Assembly (NCBI GenBank): GCA_030145625.1
Contig: JAQYVF010000008.1
Coordinates: 1 to 64,000 of the forward strand
Length of the DNA: 64,000 nucleotides
DNA from: Desulfocapsa sp.
GTDB taxonomy: Bacteria; Desulfobacterota; Desulfobulbia; Desulfobulbales; Desulfocapsaceae
Reading direction: 5' to 3'
In this document: positions 53,187 through 61,669 of the stretch, one piece after another
How the letters are laid out: every line of letters starts with the position of its first letter
Numbering within the stretch: position 1 is the first letter of the stretch
The notes under the pieces: model-generated
Told to the model about the DNA's origin: nothing
What the model saw: the letters and a program-made list of their open reading frames with translations, nothing else
The model's database searches: none
Program-made: the position numbers and the translations under genes

Positions 53187-54227
53187 CTAAAAATAATTCA
53201 GAATGGATATCTCTGAAACTTTGGATGTGATACTCAAGGCTGCCTGGAAGGCAGTTTCCTGCTGGATGATATCGTTAAATGTCTGAATGGCATCTGCGTC
53301 TTCATATCGTGAGAGAATTTGACTAAGATCGATTTTCACATCTTCCTGGTGCCTCATTGCTGTTTCAACTCGTGAGGCTCTGTTGCCAAGTTGACTACGG
53401 AGACGTCGGTTCTGGTCGGCCGCTGTGTCCAGTTCATCAAGTTTAGACTGGAGGCCACCACCTGCTGCGAGTGGATCATCTATATTTCCAGCAAGCAGCG
53501 CTTCTTCAGTGCGCATGAGGACACTGAATATGTCAATTCTTCCTGGCTCTGATGCATAAACAGCAGGAGGGGACGGGCCACCTGCCTGCATGGTACTGTT
53601 GGTTATCCCCATGAAAAGATCATTGCCGGTAAGATTTGCTTCCAGGTACTCACCAGGAGTTATTTCAAGTTCTGTAGGGTTTGGGTCCCCCATGTAGATA
53701 TAAGGCCATGTTGTAGAATCAGTGGGGTCATATGGTGGGTTGAGGTTGAGTGGGTCAACCGGAGGATTTGGATTGTAATTAGGGTTTTCAATAAATGGTG
53801 CAGTGGTCTCAGAATATCCGGAAAAAATATATTTTCCATCCACTTGTGCATTGGCTGCATCCAGGAGCTCTTCCCGCATGTTTGCAACTTCATCAGCAAA
53901 AGTGTTGAGATCTTCCTGACTCATGGCACTGTTAATGGAATTGATGGTAATCTCTTTGACACGTTGCAGAATATTTTCAACATGATTCAAATGTCCATCG
54001 GTGGTTTCCATCTTGTCAGAGGTGACACCCATGGTTTCAAGATATCGATCTGTATGCATCAATTGTGTGCGAGTGGTCAACACAGGACGAATGGCACTGG
54101 GATCATCAGAAGGTTTGTTCAGTTTTATTCCTGTGGCTCCCTGAATACGAAGTTCTTCCAGACGGTTGGTTACCCGGTTAAGGTTGGTCTGGAGCATGCG
54201 ATAAGTGGTACCTTCAGTGGCTTTCAT
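53187..54227 (-). CDS. flgL: flagellar hook-filament junction protein FlgL (HAP3)
   Basis: 346 residues. The N-terminus (MLQTNLNRVTNRLEELRIQGATGIKLNKPSDDPSAIRPVL) and C-terminus (LSQILSRYEDADAIQTFNDIIQQETAFQAALSITSKVSEISILNYF) are flagellin-like, as expected. The central insert has a Pro/Asn-rich stretch (about 160-185). FlgL joins FlgK to the filament. The start lies 22 nt after the flgK stop. Confidence 0.95.
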   Translation of the reverse strand: MKATEGTTYRMLQTNLNRVTNRLEELRIQGATGIKLNKPSDDPSAIRPVLTTRTQLMHTDRYLETMGVTSDKMETTDGHLNHVENILQRVKEITINSINSAMSQEDLNTFADEVANMREELLDAANAQVDGKYIFSGYSETTAPFIENPNYNPNPPVDPLNLNPPYDPTDSTTWPYIYMGDPNPTELEITPGEYLEANLTGNDLFMGITNSTMQAGGPSPPAVYASEPGRIDIFSVLMRTEEALLAGNIDDPLAAGGGLQSKLDELDTAADQNRRLRSQLGNRASRVETAMRHQEDVKIDLSQILSRYEDADAIQTFNDIIQQETAFQAALSITSKVSEISILNYF

Positions 54228-54249
54228 GTGTATTCTCCAAACAGCTTAG

Positions 54250-55674
54250 TTATCTTCTCAGTCCAATGATTGAGTCCATCATCTCATCTACGGTGGACAG
54301 GAATTTGGCAGAGGATTCAAAACCTCGCTGATATTGAATAAGGTTGATCATTTCTTCGTCCAAAGAGACGCCAGACAGTCCGTCGCGCATATTTTGAAAT
54401 TGGACCATGGCATCTTCAGCACCTCCGAGGGCCAGTTGATTCTGATTGGACTCAATACCAACTTTGGCAGTCATTTTACCATAATAGGCACCAAAGGTGT
54501 CGTTTCCATTTATGAGAAAGTTCTCGCCAAGGCTGGAAATGATGAGGGCGTTTCTATTATCTCCAGGTGCTACGGTTGCAGGTGGAGTTGGGGCGGCAGC
54601 AGCCGCAACATGACTTGAATCGGTAATGATAACCGACATATTACGTGCTGCATCAAGCCATGGGTCAGAGGCAGGTGGTGGTGGCAGTGGATTTGGAGGA
54701 GAGAAAAAATTTCGTTGGTCAACGGAATCAAGACCGGCCCCGGCAAAATGGGCAGCGTTAACTGCTTCAGTAATCTCATAGGCAAGGATATCAAGATCAT
54801 TTTTTAGAGAAGGAATGAATTGATCGCGGATACTGACTAAGCCTTCAAATTCTCCACCCAGATGATTCAAGTCAAGGGGCTTAGTGACTCCTCCGGTATG
54901 GAGGACAAGGTCTACATCACTGCCGTTGGGTATGGCTTCAATTTCCATGGCCAAGTTTCCCTGTACCAGGGGAAGGCCGCCAGGTAATTGGACAGCAAGC
55001 ATACCTTTCGAGTCTTCATACGTCTGAACACCAAGTGATGTTGCCAGTTCTTTGGCAAGAACATCCCGGCGATCACGTGCACTGTTGGCAGTCTGGCCTT
55101 GGATTTCGACGGTGAATATTCGTTCGTTAAGTTCGGCTATTTCAGAGATTTGAGAGTTGACGGCATCGACTTTTGATACCAGAGAGTCATTGATGTTGTC
55201 TTTGGTTTTATTGAGTTCATTTATGGTAAGGTTAAACTTCTCGGCAAGTAATTCACCTCGCTGGATAACAATGTCTCGCTCTACCAGGCCGGAAGGATTA
55301 GCAGAAAGTTCCTGCCAGGAATCAAAGAAACGATTTATTTCGGTGGAGATATTTTCTTCACCGATACTGAAAATCCTTTCAAGTTCAGAAAGTGCGTTGG
55401 TTTGACCGTTCTGCAGACCATATTCTATGGATTTTTCCTGGAGCATATTGGTGACAAAAACATCGTGATCACGGCTGACATCGGTTACAACAACACCTTG
55501 ACCTACAAAAAAATTACCAAAAGTCATGGATGGGTAAGGAGCAAGTTCTGCACTCTGGCGTGAATAACCTTCGGTGTTGATGTTAGAGATATTGTTGCCA
55601 ATAATCTCTATGGACTTCTGGTTTACACTGAGAGCGGTTTTACCGGCGTTGAGTGCTGAAAATAATCCTGCCAT
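54250..55674 (-). CDS. flgK: flagellar hook-associated protein FlgK (HAP1)
   Basis: 474 residues from the ATG at 55674 (MAGLFSALNAGKTALSVNQKSIEIIGNNISNINTEGYSRQ); the 19 extra N-terminal residues in the track come from upstream. The C-terminus VSLDEEMINLIQYQRGFESSAKFLSTVDEMMDSIIGL is the hook-protein signature. The flgN stop and flgK start are separated by one base. Pro- and Ala-rich low-complexity segments occur near 310-350. FlgN is its export chaperone and is encoded just upstream. Confidence 0.96.
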   Translation of the reverse strand: MAGLFSALNAGKTALSVNQKSIEIIGNNISNINTEGYSRQSAELAPYPSMTFGNFFVGQGVVVTDVSRDHDVFVTNMLQEKSIEYGLQNGQTNALSELERIFSIGEENISTEINRFFDSWQELSANPSGLVERDIVIQRGELLAEKFNLTINELNKTKDNINDSLVSKVDAVNSQISEIAELNERIFTVEIQGQTANSARDRRDVLAKELATSLGVQTYEDSKGMLAVQLPGGLPLVQGNLAMEIEAIPNGSDVDLVLHTGGVTKPLDLNHLGGEFEGLVSIRDQFIPSLKNDLDILAYEITEAVNAAHFAGAGLDSVDQRNFFSPPNPLPPPPASDPWLDAARNMSVIITDSSHVAAAAAPTPPATVAPGDNRNALIISSLGENFLINGNDTFGAYYGKMTAKVGIESNQNQLALGGAEDAMVQFQNMRDGLSGVSLDEEMINLIQYQRGFESSAKFLSTVDEMMDSIIGLRR

Positions 55675-55675
55675 A

Positions 55676-56035
55676 TCACACCTGTCCAGAAAGGAGTCGA
55701 CCGTTAACTTTAGAATTAACCATTCCGGCATTAGCCGAGTAACCGGAGGTCACTGTACGTTTCCCAAAAAATTCCATGGTTTCTCTGATCCAGCCAAGTG
55801 TTGCTTTGAAGAGATAAGCATTGCGTCTGTTTTCGTGACGGATGGTTTCGGCAATTTCTTTATCTTCTTCTTCCAGTACTTTCATGTGGGCCAGAACTTG
55901 AAGGAGTTCTTCTTTTTCTTGCATGGTTTTGGTTAAGGATTCCATGTCCAGAGCTTTGGCATTCTCCCGTTCTTTCAGGATAATTTTATGCAAGCGTATA
56001 AGGTACTCATGAGTTGTTCCGGCGGTCATAATCAT
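55676..56035 (-). CDS. flgN: FlgN-type export chaperone
   Basis: 119 residues, helical, with LIRLHKIILKERENAKALDMESLTKTMQEKEELL and the C-terminal NRRNAYLFKATLGWIRETMEFFG typical for FlgN in this group. FlgN escorts FlgK and FlgL to the export gate. The ATG has GGAGG upstream and overlaps the flgM stop by 4 nt. Confidence 0.9.
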   Translation of the reverse strand: MIMTAGTTHEYLIRLHKIILKERENAKALDMESLTKTMQEKEELLQVLAHMKVLEEEDKEIAETIRHENRRNAYLFKATLGWIRETMEFFGKRTVTSGYSANAGMVNSKVNGRLLSGQV

Positions 56036-56316
56036 TTTTCCTCCATGAGGAACTGAAGTAGATTAGAGGCAACTTTGTTAAGGTCGGGTTCATAGGAGCC
56101 ATTGGCAATTTGGGCCTTGAGTTCTGCAACTTTTTCTGCTCTGCCACTATTGTCCGCTCCAGCCTGAGCTTTATGCACATCCTGCAAAACCGATGAAAAT
56201 TGCACCTGATCCGCTTCCTGCATGGAACCGGTTTTTTTCTCGGTCTGCGCCTTTTCACCTTTTTTAATGCTGCCTATTTGTCCAAGGCCGCCAATTCCGA
56301 AAAATTCAACACTCAT
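56032..56316 (-). CDS. flgM: anti-sigma-28 factor FlgM
   Basis: 94 residues from the ATG at 56316 (AGGTGAGAAA upstream); the track start at 56385 lies in the preceding gap. The C-terminal RAEKVAELKAQIANGSYEPDLNKVASNLLQFLMEE is the FliA-binding domain. FlgM holds FliA inactive until it is exported through the finished hook. Both partners are in this window. Confidence 0.95.
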   Translation of the reverse strand: MSVEFFGIGGLGQIGSIKKGEKAQTEKKTGSMQEADQVQFSSVLQDVHKAQAGADNSGRAEKVAELKAQIANGSYEPDLNKVASNLLQFLMEEK

Positions 56317-56341
56317 TTTCTCACCTGTATTCAATCTCGAT

Positions 56342-56923
56342 TTAAGATACCTGTTCCTGGCTGTCCACTTCTGCCCAGGCGTCAAGTTTGTTCATTACTG
56401 CATCATAGGTTTCGTAAGAAATGTCAGGAAGTGAGCCGCCAAAAGCGTCAAGGGCTTCACTGAATCCTTTTTCCACCCCTTCTTTAATGGCTGCCAGTCT
56501 TGATGGATCACCACCTGCAAGGGATATTGCAAAATCTACAATACGATCAGAAGTTTGTCCAACTCCAAAGTAACCATCTTCGCCAATAAGCCCTGTGGCT
56601 TCTTCCTGGCTGAGATTGCTGATATCAATTTCCTGGTCGCCATTACTTGCTTGAAATTCAATTCCCTGTTCTTTAAGCATATTGACCACCAACTCTCTGA
56701 GCAGACCGTATTGATCCTGCGCATTGCCTGTCTCGATGGTAAGAGAACTGGAGTAGGTCATGGATACTTCCTGATGCTGGTTAATGGTAACTGAATCGGA
56801 TTTTTGTGTTGGGCTGTTTTGATTATTTGTCTCTTTATCAGCCAGCCGATTTATATTTTTATTGTTATGTTGTCGCAGTTCCTGGGGATTCAAATGAGCC
56901 TGGTTACTAATTGTGTTTGCCAT
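56342..56923 (-). CDS. conserved flagellar-locus protein of unknown function
   Basis: 193 residues. The N-terminal 75 residues are Asn/Gln-rich and disordered-looking. The C-terminal domain (LLRELVVNMLKEQGIEFQ...GEDGYFGVGQTSDRIVDFAISLAGGDPSRLAAIKEGVEKGFSEALDAFGGSLPDISYETYDAVMNKLDAW) resembles the DUF5610-type domain found in flagellate genomes. It is the first gene of the flgM operon and has a sigma-28-like promoter and AAGGAGG site. Being under FliA control, it could be exported or regulate late assembly; this is inferred. Confidence 0.75.
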   Translation of the reverse strand: MANTISNQAHLNPQELRQHNNKNINRLADKETNNQNSPTQKSDSVTINQHQEVSMTYSSSLTIETGNAQDQYGLLRELVVNMLKEQGIEFQASNGDQEIDISNLSQEEATGLIGEDGYFGVGQTSDRIVDFAISLAGGDPSRLAAIKEGVEKGFSEALDAFGGSLPDISYETYDAVMNKLDAWAEVDSQEQVS

Positions 56924-57001
56924 TGTTTTCGCCTCCTTGCACTCTTTTTATGCATCCTTGCATAGAATTTAAGAGATTCTTGTAAATTCCTCTTGTATTC
57001 T

Positions 57002-57029
57002 ATATCGGATTGTTAGAGTGAGAAGTTTA
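57002..57029 (-). promoter_or_regulatory. sigma-28 promoter of the flgM operon
   Basis: On the minus strand TAAA, 16 nt, TCCGATAT, the same layout as the flagellin promoter. Its -35 lies at the edge of repeat unit 1. Confidence 0.6.
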
Positions 57030-57359
57030 GTGCCTTAGAGCTAACTTTGTAACTTTTTGTGACAAACCAGTACAAAATAAAATATTTCCTCAGAGCTACC
57101 CCCTACGGTTAAGGCACTTATCCTTTTTTTAAGGGTTAGTGCCTTAGAGCTAACTTTGTAACTTTTTGTGACAAACCAGTACAAAATAAAATATTTCCTC
57201 AGAGCTACCCCCTACAGTTAAGGCACTTTCACCCCTCAAGGGGGTACTAAAAGGAGTCCTTTATGCTTGGTGCCTTAGAGCTAACCTTGTAACTTTTTGT
57301 GACAAACTCATTCAATAATAAAATATCTCCTCAGAGCTACTCTCTACAGTTAAGGCACT
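57029..57359. repeat. three near-tandem 90-nt repeats with inverted ends
   Basis: Units at 57029-57118, 57138-57227 and 57269-57359. Each begins with GTGCCTTAGAGCTAAC and ends with GTTAAGGCACT, so the ends can pair as a closing stem. Units 1 and 2 are nearly identical; unit 3 is diverged. Units 2 and 3 share a further tail (CACCCCTCAA.GGGGTACT, a small hairpin). No coding potential is seen. They could be structured RNA, a protein-binding array or a terminator for flgJ. Confidence 0.9.
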
Positions 57360-57654
57360 TTCACCCCTCAATGGGGTACTGAATAGAGTCTTTTTGTAAG
57401 TGAGTAGATGGTAGCAAACCCTGTTCGCAGATAACTCCACTGAAAACAAAAAACATTATAATTTCTGCTTGTTTCCTTAAAGCACAATGCATTCCTATGC
57501 AGATAGTTATGAAAATGGAGTTGGTTTGAAAGATGAAGGCGAAGGGAATATGAGGGCAGGTGGTGGATTTTGAAAATGCTAGATCAAATCCAAGATAATA
57601 AACTTTTGCTGGAACCTGGTTCAAAATAGAACAGATTTTATTCTTCTATTCATA

Positions 57655-57978
57655 TTATTTTTCACGTTTGGTAGAAAGTTGTTCTTTTAGTTGGTCGTAC
57701 ATTGCCTCTCCTACTCCCATACCTTTTCCGGATGCCGTCTGTTTGGCCAGTTCCATATCGAGCATCTCCTTATACAGTTCACTTGCCATATCTTTTTCAA
57801 AGAGTCCGCTATCAGGAACTGTTTTACGCATTGCCTTGTACATTTCATTGATGTAGATGGCTTCAAAATCTCGACATGATCGACGCAGCGCCTGTAGTTC
57901 CTTCTCTTTGGGATCGGTTGCCTGATCTTTTATATTTGTTGAAGAAAGCATTGTTCTTGGGTCAATGGAGAGGTTCAT
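57655..57978 (-). CDS. flgJ: flagellar rod-binding protein FlgJ (N-terminal domain only)
   Basis: 107 residues: LRRSCRDFEAIYINEMYKAMRKTVPDSGLFEKDMASELYKEMLDMELAKQTASGKGMGVGEAMYDQL, the rod-capping domain. The muramidase domain of enterobacterial FlgJ is absent, which is normal outside gammaproteobacteria. Another hydrolase must open the peptidoglycan. It follows flgI by 26 nt. Confidence 0.93.
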   Translation of the reverse strand: MNLSIDPRTMLSSTNIKDQATDPKEKELQALRRSCRDFEAIYINEMYKAMRKTVPDSGLFEKDMASELYKEMLDMELAKQTASGKGMGVGEAMYDQLKEQLSTKREK

Positions 57979-58004
57979 GTGATTTTGTCCATATTTGTTT
58001 GGTA

Positions 58005-59117
58005 TCAGAGGACGATGAATTCGCCCTGCATGGCTCCTGCCGCTTTTATTGCCTGAAATATGGCAATAAGGTCTCTAGGGGTTGCACCAATGGCATTGAG
58101 GGCATCAGCAACTTCTCCTATGGAAACACCTTCTTCCACTACCATGAGCTCACCGTCATCTTCAATAACATCAATAGTGGTTTGAGGGGTAACAACAGTT
58201 TGACCAGGAGACAGAGGATTGGGTTGAGATACCTCTGAGCTTTCTCTGATAACAAGGGAAAGGTTCCCATGGGATACTGCTACAGTGGAAAGACGGACAT
58301 CCTGGCCCATGACTATGGTCCCTGTTCTCTCGTTTACAACCACCCGGGCATTGGAGTCGGTTTCTACTCTTATTCCCTCTATATCGGCAACAAAAGAGAC
58401 TATGTTATTGAGAAAATTTTCTGGAATTACCACTTTTATGGTTGCAGAATCTACTGGATAAGCAGTGTCTTCTCCATAAATTTGATTGATAGCATTACTC
58501 ATATTAGATGCAGTGGTGAAGTCAGCATGGCGAAGGGTGTAGGAGAGGAGGCCGTTTTCTCCAAAGTGGCTGGGGACCAGTCTCTCAATTGTTGCTCCAC
58601 TGGCAATTCTGCCGACTGTAGGATGATTTCGTTGAGCCTTGGCTGCCTTACCGCCAAAAGAGAAGGCGCCAATGGTTAAAGGTCCTTGTGCTACGGCATA
58701 GACTTTTCCATCTGGTCCTTTCAAGGGGGTAAGGAGAAGATTCCCTCCTGCAAGACTATCGGCATCACCTATGGAAGAGACTTGGACATCAATGGTAGAT
58801 CCCGGCTTAGCAAAGGGTGGAAGCGTGCCCGTAACCATAACCGCTGCAACATTGTCTACCTTGATATTCTCAAATTCTGTCGGGTTGACAGTAATGCCTT
58901 GACGCACCAGCATATTATAGAGAGCCTGTCTGGTGAAGAGGACTTTCTTGAGGTCGTCACCAGTACCGGCAAGACCGGTAACCAGGCCGTAGCCAACAAG
59001 TTGATTGTTTCGTACCCCACTGATTTCGGCAATGTCCTTAATTCGTGCTCCCCAGCTATTGGAGCTGAGAACAGTCAATAAAAGCAGTAAGGTGATGTGA
59101 AAGTACATTCGACGCAT
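58005..59117 (-). CDS. flgI: flagellar P-ring protein FlgI
   Basis: 370 residues with an N-terminal signal peptide (MYFHITLLLLLTVLSSNSWG) and ARIKDIAEISGVRNNQLVGYGLVTGLAGTGD, the family start. The C-terminus GVSIGEVADALNAIGATPRDLIAIFQAIKAAGAMQGEFIVL is complete. FlgI forms the periplasmic P ring around the rod. It lies between flgH and flgJ. Confidence 0.96.
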   Translation of the reverse strand: MRRMYFHITLLLLLTVLSSNSWGARIKDIAEISGVRNNQLVGYGLVTGLAGTGDDLKKVLFTRQALYNMLVRQGITVNPTEFENIKVDNVAAVMVTGTLPPFAKPGSTIDVQVSSIGDADSLAGGNLLLTPLKGPDGKVYAVAQGPLTIGAFSFGGKAAKAQRNHPTVGRIASGATIERLVPSHFGENGLLSYTLRHADFTTASNMSNAINQIYGEDTAYPVDSATIKVVIPENFLNNIVSFVADIEGIRVETDSNARVVVNERTGTIVMGQDVRLSTVAVSHGNLSLVIRESSEVSQPNPLSPGQTVVTPQTTIDVIEDDGELMVVEEGVSIGEVADALNAIGATPRDLIAIFQAIKAAGAMQGEFIVL

Positions 59118-59187
59118 TACGTTTCCAGAAGGGTAGAAGTAATCAACACGATAAGTAGCAACAAAAAGTTTTCTTTATACATAATGG

Positions 59188-59874
59188 TCAAAAGGGCCAG
59201 ACATTATCCAGAGCTCGCATGAGCCAGCCTGGTTTCTGTTTGTCACTGATAGCACCTTTACCTGTATAGGAAATTCTGGCATTGAGAACGTTTTTAGAAT
59301 CTATGGTGTTGTTTGCAAGAATATCAACAGGACGGATGATTCCGGTCATGTAAATGATTTGTACCTCATTGTTTACCCGAACCTCCTTGCCTCCGCGAAT
59401 TTTTAAGTTGCCGTTTCGGTAAACCTTAATGACCTGAGTAGTGAGCGAGGCAATCAGGTCTTCTTTTCTGACAGTAGTGCCGCTTCCTTCGAATTTGTTG
59501 CCGAAATTGGCTTCAACCAACTGAGTGATATCAATATTCGGGTTATTGGCAACCAGTGAAGAGTTTTCGATACCAAAGAGATGGGGGATCCCAGCAGTCA
59601 TACTGGTGGTGCGGTCTGTATTGGTGGAGGCCTGTTTGGAGGCACTGGCCTCCTCAGCAATTGTGACAGTCACCAAATCTCCTACAGCTCTGGCCTTATG
59701 GTCAGCATAGAGTGAATGCTGTTCACCGGGCCAGAGCGAACCGTTGGTTTGTGGGGCATCTCGGCTTTCCTGGATTTCTTCAAGTGGTTCCGGGATTTCA
59801 ACAACCTGTTGATCTCTTGTACTGCAGGAGGTAAGGCAGAATGTAATGGCGATGATGAGGAGTGTCTGTTTCAT
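59188..59874 (-). CDS. flgH: flagellar L-ring lipoprotein FlgH
   Basis: 228 residues. A lipoprotein signal (IIAITFCLTSC, Cys near 16) precedes the FlgH domain (SLWPGEQHSLYADHKARAVGDLVTVTI, SLTTQVIKVYRNGNLKIRGGKEVRVNNEVQIIYMTGIIRP). FlgH forms the outer-membrane L ring, which confirms a Gram-negative cell envelope. One base separates it from the flgA stop. Confidence 0.96.
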   Translation of the reverse strand: MKQTLLIIAITFCLTSCSTRDQQVVEIPEPLEEIQESRDAPQTNGSLWPGEQHSLYADHKARAVGDLVTVTIAEEASASKQASTNTDRTTSMTAGIPHLFGIENSSLVANNPNIDITQLVEANFGNKFEGSGTTVRKEDLIASLTTQVIKVYRNGNLKIRGGKEVRVNNEVQIIYMTGIIRPVDILANNTIDSKNVLNARISYTGKGAISDKQKPGWLMRALDNVWPF

Positions 59875-59875
59875 G

Positions 59876-60826
59876 TTATATTTTCACCTCCACAAGTCCA
59901 GGGGCGATAACTCTGCAGAACACTATTTTTTTTGATCCTGTGTTTTTGACACGAATAACCTGATCCTGTTTCCCATTCATTGTAGAAATTCCGGTTGCAG
60001 TGAGATGTAACTCATTATGGTTAATAAGTATCTTGACCAGTTGCCCTTTTTGAACAAGAGGTGGGAAATCGATGCTGCTGAGATCAAGAACACTTCCCGT
60101 GCGTTGGCTTTTAATCAGTTTTTTTCCGAGCACTTCGCGCAGGTTGGTACATGGAGTACGCAGAGTTGAAAGGTCTTTACTCTCCATCTGTACCATGTCT
60201 GGATGAAGAATAGTGTTGCGCTTTACATTTTGGGTAAGGACAGCAACATGGGCCATGGCCTTCAGATTTCCTCTGACGGAGATGTTTTTGATAATTTTTC
60301 CATCAACTTTGTAAACCAGAGAAAATCTCTTGGTACCTATGATTCCTGGTTTTGCCGAAATAACTTCAAGGTCCAGTTTGCCGGTGGGAATCACAAAGGG
60401 AAGAGGAATGTCGTAGGGGACAAAAGAATATTCTGCCTGGGGAAGATTTGCTTTTTGTGTCTCTATGTAAGCTGCAATGGATGATTCAATTTTACTGGGG
60501 CCAATGGTGATACCTGTTCTTTTCAAGAGAATGGATGGTGATCCACTTAAACGGATATCACTGTTTTGGGAAAGGCTTTGGCGGAGTTTGTTTATAACAT
60601 TATTGGTGTCCAGTGTTATGCTTTCTCCAGCAGCTGGTGCGTGACCAATACGTTGACTGGCAAGAGCATTGCTGAGGGGTGTTTTTTTGTCAAAGACGGC
60701 AATGTCACCCAGGGTAACAAAGGGTGAGGAAACTTCAGCCGATGCGCTGAAGGTGATCTCAAGGGCTAAAGCTGGCATTGGTAAGGAACCAAGAAAAGCC
60801 GTGAGAAGCAAAAGAAGTTTAAGCAT
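59876..60826 (-). CDS. flgA: P-ring assembly chaperone FlgA
   Basis: 316 residues with a signal peptide (MLKLLLLLTAFLGSLPMPALA) and a C-terminal SAF-type domain (VAVLTQNVKRNTILHPDMVQMESKDL, LVKILINHNELHLTATGISTMNGKQDQVIRVKN). FlgA is a periplasmic chaperone that helps FlgI assemble. The N-terminal half is longer than in enteric FlgA, as seen in deltaproteobacteria. It starts 2 nt after flgG. Confidence 0.93.
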   Translation of the reverse strand: MLKLLLLLTAFLGSLPMPALALEITFSASAEVSSPFVTLGDIAVFDKKTPLSNALASQRIGHAPAAGESITLDTNNVINKLRQSLSQNSDIRLSGSPSILLKRTGITIGPSKIESSIAAYIETQKANLPQAEYSFVPYDIPLPFVIPTGKLDLEVISAKPGIIGTKRFSLVYKVDGKIIKNISVRGNLKAMAHVAVLTQNVKRNTILHPDMVQMESKDLSTLRTPCTNLREVLGKKLIKSQRTGSVLDLSSIDFPPLVQKGQLVKILINHNELHLTATGISTMNGKQDQVIRVKNTGSKKIVFCRVIAPGLVEVKI

Positions 60827-60828
60827 AT

Positions 60829-61614
60829 TTATACCAGGTTATTAGTAGTCTGCATCATTTCATCAGAGGTCTGGATAGTTTTGGAGTTGATTTCATAGGC
60901 TCGCTGTGTTGTGATCATCGCTGTCAGCTCTTCGACAATGTTGACGTTAGATCCTTCCAGAAAAGTCTGCAATAAAAGTCCATATCCATCATCACCAGGT
61001 GTGCCGGCCTGAGCATCTCCTGATGAGTTACTTTCTCTAAAAAGGTTTTTGCCAATGGCAATCAGCCCACCATTGTTGGTAAACGTAACGGTCTCGAAGG
61101 TGCCAATTTCAGTACTTTCAGTATCATCTCCTATTATGGCACTGACAATACCTGTTTCGCTGATAGTGATTTGGCGGGAGCCGTCTGGGATGGTTATACC
61201 TGGAACAACGGGATAGCCATCAGAATTGGTCACACGACCGTCACTGTCTAGCTTAAAAGCACCAGCTCTTGTGTAGGCCGTATCACCAGTTGGTATTTCA
61301 ACCTGAAAAAAGCCTGCTCCTTCAATGGCAACGTCCAGCTCGTTTCCCGTCTGAATCAGGTCTCCCTGGGTAAAGAGTTTTTGTACAGCCGCCGGACGAA
61401 CACCCAGGCCAATTTGAATTCCAGACGGTGACTCAGTATCTGCAGAGGTTTGAGATCCTGGAACTTTCATGATCTGGTACATGAGATCTTGAAAATCGGC
61501 ACGACTCTTTTTAAAACCGGTTGTAGTGACATTGGCCAGATTGTTGGCAATAACATCAAGATTCAGCTGCTGTCCGTTCATTCCGGTGGTACCGGTCCAG
61601 AGAGATCGAAGCAT
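60829..61614 (-). CDS. flgG: flagellar distal rod protein FlgG
   Basis: 261 residues. The family start MLRSLWTGTTGMNGQQLNLDVIANNLANVTTTGFKKSRADFQDL and end LQTFLEGSNVNIVEELTAMITTQRAYEINSKTIQTSDEMM are typical. FlgG builds the distal rod. It lies 55 nt downstream of flgF. Confidence 0.97.
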   Translation of the reverse strand: MLRSLWTGTTGMNGQQLNLDVIANNLANVTTTGFKKSRADFQDLMYQIMKVPGSQTSADTESPSGIQIGLGVRPAAVQKLFTQGDLIQTGNELDVAIEGAGFFQVEIPTGDTAYTRAGAFKLDSDGRVTNSDGYPVVPGITIPDGSRQITISETGIVSAIIGDDTESTEIGTFETVTFTNNGGLIAIGKNLFRESNSSGDAQAGTPGDDGYGLLLQTFLEGSNVNIVEELTAMITTQRAYEINSKTIQTSDEMMQTTNNLV

Positions 61615-61669
61615 GTTTTTCCTTTTTTCGAGTGGTTGCGTCTATGAAAAGACAATGTCTGATGATGGA

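Larger units (their letters stand above)
56924..57654. other. 731-bp region with three 90-nt repeats
   Basis: Lies between flgJ and the flgM operon. It holds a sigma-28-like promoter (57002-57029), three repeat units (57029-57359), and a hairpin-prone AT-rich stretch to 57654. The track ORF 57361-57624 is not convincing. Confidence 0.6.

Noticed and set aside
57029-57359. CRISPR array
   Set aside because: Units are about 90 nt, unequal in spacing, carry inverted ends and number only three. No cas genes are near.
57655-57978. Truncated FlgJ
   Set aside because: The missing muramidase domain is normal for FlgJ outside gammaproteobacteria; the rod-binding domain is complete.
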